Shown piece by piece: positions 61,504 through 64,000 of a stretch of 64,000 bases of DNA. Location of the stretch: positions 1 through 64,000 of the forward strand of contig NZ_QUNO01000021.1 of NCBI RefSeq assembly GCF_003387475.1, read 5' to 3'. A program made the translations under genes and the position numbers. The notes under the pieces are model-generated. The model had not been told where the DNA came from. It worked only from the letters and a program-made list of their open reading frames with translations, and searched no databases. Position 1 is the stretch's first letter. The number at the start of each line of letters is the position of its first letter. The stretch comes from Kutzneria buriramensis (GTDB lineage Bacteria; Actinomycetota; Actinomycetes; Mycobacteriales; Pseudonocardiaceae).

Positions 61504-62592
61504 TCAGCGAAGAATGAGCGGCAGCAGCACGGCGAGCGTGATGACCACGGCGGTCAGTGCGACGCAGGTGACGAGCGCGAGCCGGTTGCCGATGTTGAGC
61601 GTCCACCCGAAACCGAAGCGACGCTGCACGAACCAGGACGGGTCGTCGGCGTTTCGGTAGATGATGCCGCCGATCCAGTTGCCGTCGTCGTCCCGATGGG
61701 ACAGTCCGGTGCCCTCGTCGGCGGTGGCGTTCCTGTTGCGCCGCACCACGATGATCACCAGTATCGCGGTGCCGGCGGCGATCGGGATAAGGGTCAGCGG
61801 CAGCTCCACCGCGGCGTGCGGGCTGCCGTTCCACATCGCCCAGTCGGTCGCGAGCAGACCGAGGTCCAGCAGCGCCGCGAAGACCATGAAACCCTTGCCC
61901 AGCCGGACGGCGAACTCCCGGTGTGCGCGGATCGAGGCCGCCGGCCGCGCCGGATCCACGTCCGCCGGCCTGCGGAACACCAGCACGCCGATGACGCACA
62001 GCGCCGCCGTCAGTCCGGTTTGGATGAACACCACCGAGAACGCGCTGCCGACCGACTTGGCCGCGAACCGGTCGGCGTCGCCCACGCCGTTGAAGTGGAC
62101 CGGCAGCATGGCCGGCAGGTCCGGGTAGCGGATGATGCCGATCACCGCGCTCGCCGCGACCACGGCGACCGGCAGCAGCATCCAGGCCCACGGGAACTTC
62201 GGAGGATCGCTGCGCAGCGACGTGTCGGCGGCGACCCCCTGGCGCAGCCCGCCGAACCAGTCCTGCTCGCGCTTCGCCGCCGTGATCACGCGGTTGGCGC
62301 GGTAGTACAGCACGTACCAAACGATCACCTGCGCCAGGATCGGCGCCGGCAGCAGCGCGATGCCGACCGTCAGCACGAGGGCGATGCCCACCAGGGTGAT
62401 CAGCACGCCCGCGATGAGGATCGCGGTGCGGAAGCGGGCGGTTTCCCGCTGCACCACCGGGTCCTCGACCCGGTCGTCCGGCACGCGCACGCCGAAGCGC
62501 ACGGTGCGCGCGGTCAGCGTCGGCGTCAGCCAGCCCAGGTAGACCAGCAGCGCCATCAAGATCAAGTGCACCACAACACCGGTCGTGGTCAC
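61504..62592 (-). CDS. DUF1648/DUF5808-type membrane protein
   Basis: A 362-residue membrane protein with about eight helices. PAMLPVHFNGVGDADRF is the DUF1648 (SdpI-like) sentence, and the C-terminal YRNADDPSWFVQRRFGFGWT with NIGN is the DUF5808 sentence. In the SdpI family such proteins give immunity to toxins or sense signals; here the role is not known. GTG start overlaps the GntR stop by 4 bases (GTGA), so it is coupled to the regulator. A membrane-protein plus YtrA-type regulator pair is a recurring theme, usually induced by cell-wall stress. Confidence 0.88.
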   Translation of the reverse strand: MTTTGVVVHLILMALLVYLGWLTPTLTARTVRFGVRVPDDRVEDPVVQRETARFRTAILIAGVLITLVGIALVLTVGIALLPAPILAQVIVWYVLYYRANRVITAAKREQDWFGGLRQGVAADTSLRSDPPKFPWAWMLLPVAVVAASAVIGIIRYPDLPAMLPVHFNGVGDADRFAAKSVGSAFSVVFIQTGLTAALCVIGVLVFRRPADVDPARPAASIRAHREFAVRLGKGFMVFAALLDLGLLATDWAMWNGSPHAAVELPLTLIPIAAGTAILVIIVVRRNRNATADEGTGLSHRDDDGNWIGGIIYRNADDPSWFVQRRFGFGWTLNIGNRLALVTCVALTAVVITLAVLLPLILR

Positions 62593-62981
62593 GATGACTC
62601 ATCCCCTTGTTGATTGTCGAAAGCCGCGAGCAGGTCCCGGCACGTGGCCAGCACCTCGTCCGCGGGTACCCCTTTGGCGACCGCCTCCGCGAGCAGCGTG
62701 CGCGCCCGCGCCGACCAGTCGGCGGCGAACGACTCGTCCGAGGCGGTGGGACCGACGACGGCCCCGGTCTTGCGGTTCAGCCGCACGAATCCCTGTTGCC
62801 GTAACAGGTCGTACGCCTTGTTCACGGTGTGGAAGTTGATGCCGAAGTCAGCCGCGAGCTGTCGGGTGGACGGCAGCGATTCGCCGTCGGGCAGCGTGCC
62901 GGCGGCGATGCCCTCCACGATGCGGTCCCGCAGCTGCTGGTAGATCGGCACCTCGCTGGACAGGTCGAGGCTGATGATCAC
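62589..62981 (-). CDS. GntR-family regulator, YtrA subfamily
   Basis: A 130-residue short GntR regulator. The winged helix (PIYQQLRDRIVEGIAAGTLP, LPSTRQLAADFGINFHTVNK, LRQQGFVRLNRKTG) fills most of the protein and the short helical C-terminus marks the YtrA type. The GTG at 62981 follows GGAGGGGG. Family members repress an ABC transporter or membrane-stress operon, and this one heads the operon with the DUF1648 membrane protein and the secreted hydrolase. It is likely autoregulated. No operator is identified, although CTCCTGTTGCTCTGTTGTAG beyond the start may contain it. Confidence 0.92.
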   Translation of the reverse strand: MIISLDLSSEVPIYQQLRDRIVEGIAAGTLPDGESLPSTRQLAADFGINFHTVNKAYDLLRQQGFVRLNRKTGAVVGPTASDESFAADWSARARTLLAEAVAKGVPADEVLATCRDLLAAFDNQQGDESS

Positions 62982-63181
62982 GTGACCCCCCTCCTGTTGC
63001 TCTGTTGTAGTAGTTATAGAACAAAGCAACCAGGCGGGCAAGGAGGCTCGTCGGGTGTCGTTGATCACTGGCCGAATCCGTCGGTGTCCGGGCGTGGTTG
63101 TCGGGCCGGTCTCCCTGACTCGTCCCGGGCATCGCGCGTGACGGCTTGCTTCGCACATCGACTTGTTGTGAACCTTCACCC

Positions 63182-63682
63182 ATGACCTCAGAGCAGCGTG
63201 CCGTGTTCAAGAGCCAGTGGGTCCTGGAGGCCCAGGGAGCCGGCGGCGAACCCGTTCCGCCCTCCGTGCTGGCCGAGTGGCAGCGCTATCAGAAGACCTC
63301 GTGGTCTGCGCGACGTCGACATTCCGTCGTCGAGGTGTCGAGCCTTGTCGTCAGCGCCGCCATCCCCGCGCTGGCAGCCTTCGCGTTCGACGCGAGGATC
63401 GTTGCCGCTGTCGGTTCGCTCGCGGTTTTGGTCAACGGACTCCGGGCGCTGGGTGGTTTCAAGGAGAACTGGACCAGCCGAACACGGGCGAGGTATGCCA
63501 TCGAGCGAGAGATCGCTCTCTTCGCGGTGCACCACGGCAAATACGCCGGGCCCGGCGCGGCCGTCGCCTTGGTCGAGGCCGTCGAGGAGATCTGTGCCAC
63601 GGAACGCGAAGGCTGGGCAGCTCTTCGACTGGCCTACGGCGGGCTTTCGGAGAAGTCGAAGACCACGCCACACGCAAGCTGA
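63182..63682 (+). CDS. DUF4231 domain protein (SLATT-like)
   Basis: A 166-residue protein with two membrane helices (about 53-90) and a long cytoplasmic helical tail, matching DUF4231, a member of the SLATT superfamily of two-helix effector-like proteins. LGGFKENWTSRTRARYAIERE is the conserved stretch after the second helix. In SLATT conflict systems such proteins form pores on activation, paired with nucleotide-signalling enzymes. Here it is alone; no cyclase or TIR gene is near in the window. The ATG follows a short gap without a strong ribosome-binding site. Confidence 0.75.
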   Translation: MTSEQRAVFKSQWVLEAQGAGGEPVPPSVLAEWQRYQKTSWSARRRHSVVEVSSLVVSAAIPALAAFAFDARIVAAVGSLAVLVNGLRALGGFKENWTSRTRARYAIEREIALFAVHHGKYAGPGAAVALVEAVEEICATEREGWAALRLAYGGLSEKSKTTPHAS

Positions 63683-63972
63683 CGGCACGGCGATCCGCCA
63701 AGTCCGGTCGGACGGGACGGTCGCCGATCGCCGGCGGGCGACCTCATGCCGTCGACTTGGGCGATTCGGACACCCCTGCGCCTGATGGATGAGGCTCGAA
63801 GACCGCATTCGGGGCAGCCGCACCCTCACGTCGAAGCACTGCCTTTTGGGACATGTTTCGGCGCGCCTATCGCCCGTATCGTGGGCGGCAGGGGGTCCTT
63901 CGGTTCGCAAATACGCGCTCCCGGATCTGTTTCCGCCCATCGGTCGCGGCAAATATCAGGAAGGCGCACGTG
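63683..63972. other. Intergenic region at the right edge
   Basis: About 290 bases with no gene. It carries the promoter of the partial gene at 63973, including a purine-rich AGGAAGG at 63958-63964. A stretch GACCGCATTCGGGGCAGCC near 63812 weakly recalls the dispersed repeat but lacks its GC-rich end. Confidence 0.4.
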
Positions 63973-64000
63973 ATGCTCTCTCGAAGTCGATTAAGACGCC
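63973..64000 (+). CDS. 5' end of an unidentified gene
   Basis: An ATG with AGGAAGG 8 bases upstream opens a frame MLSRSRLRR that continues to the window edge. The basic start suits a signal peptide or membrane protein, but nothing more can be said. A GTG at 63970 is an alternative start. Confidence 0.4.

Noticed and set aside
63808-63830. Eighth copy of the stop-abutting repeat
   Set aside because: Only CCGCATTCGG is shared; the conserved CCCCCGCGAGTCGCG end is missing and no stop codon is adjacent.

Overview
The window is high-GC actinobacterial DNA, most likely from a Pseudonocardiales-type genome (Kutzneria / Amycolatopsis / Saccharothrix relatives). Supporting points are strong third-position GC, many GTG starts, several likely leaderless genes, a conservon (cvn), the conserved gcvH-garA-ftsR-DUF151-MerR-gcvP block, and actinobacterial families such as DUF397, DUF6295, BTAD regulators and UTRA-type GntR regulators. 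I see no phage genes, no insertion-sequence transposase, no CRISPR array and no rRNA or tRNA.

Layout. 1-3324: a conservon on the minus strand (sensor kinase, roadblock protein, 5' end of the GTPase) without the usual DUF742 gene between B and D. 3744-6993: an ABC importer with an NMT1/SsuA-like lipoprotein, two permeases and an ATPase. 7254-7979: an Fe(II)/2-oxoglutarate oxygenase resembling PvcB. 8016-12693: a LuxR-type giant ATPase regulator, a small Cys-containing protein and a GntR/UTRA regulator with an unusual N-terminal domain. 13261-16649: a 955-residue fusion of an unassigned N-terminal region, a complete HAD phosphatase domain and a DIT1/PvcA (isonitrile-synthase-like) domain, coupled to a small membrane protein. 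16828-24478: a GT39-like membrane transferase, 3-hydroxybutyryl-CoA dehydrogenase, a G1 glutamic peptidase, an SDR, a BTAD-NB-ARC-TPR regulator and a small protein. 24479-25206: a gene-free, repeat-rich segment. 25207-33201: CDP-alcohol phosphatidyltransferase, GNAT, a DUF4863 enzyme, an AraC regulator, a three-subunit molybdenum hydroxylase with a membrane protein, and a TetR regulator whose putative operator also lies before the DUF4863 gene. 33263-36448: an antibiotic-phosphotransferase-like protein, an MGT-like glycosyltransferase and a methyltransferase. 36659-39235: a secreted discoidin/beta-helix protein with LacI-type operators.

39609-46859 is a conserved housekeeping block (gcvH, garA, ftsR, DUF151 nuclease, secreted cyclophilin, MerR, tandem glycine riboswitch, gcvP). 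47028-56336 holds DUF6295, dienelactone hydrolase, a phosphopantetheinyl transferase, an ABC exporter with a PadR regulator, a GT87 transferase and a secreted GH92 mannosidase. 56424-64000 holds an orphan DUF397 gene under a cluster of palindromes, a secreted protein, quinone oxidoreductase, a DUF885 metalloprotease, an alpha/beta hydrolase, a YtrA-type GntR/DUF1648 pair and an orphan DUF4231 (SLATT-like) protein.

Two things stand out. First, a roughly 50-bp dispersed repeat occurs seven times at four loci; six copies lie at the 3' end of a gene in one fixed orientation, with their terminal bases forming or touching the stop codon. Second, the HAD-DIT1/PvcA fusion at 13261, with a CRP-like site and a good -10 element upstream, a coupled membrane protein and a PvcB-like oxygenase 5 kb away, is a candidate for undescribed isonitrile-type chemistry. 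All functional assignments are from reading the sequence; no database search was run.
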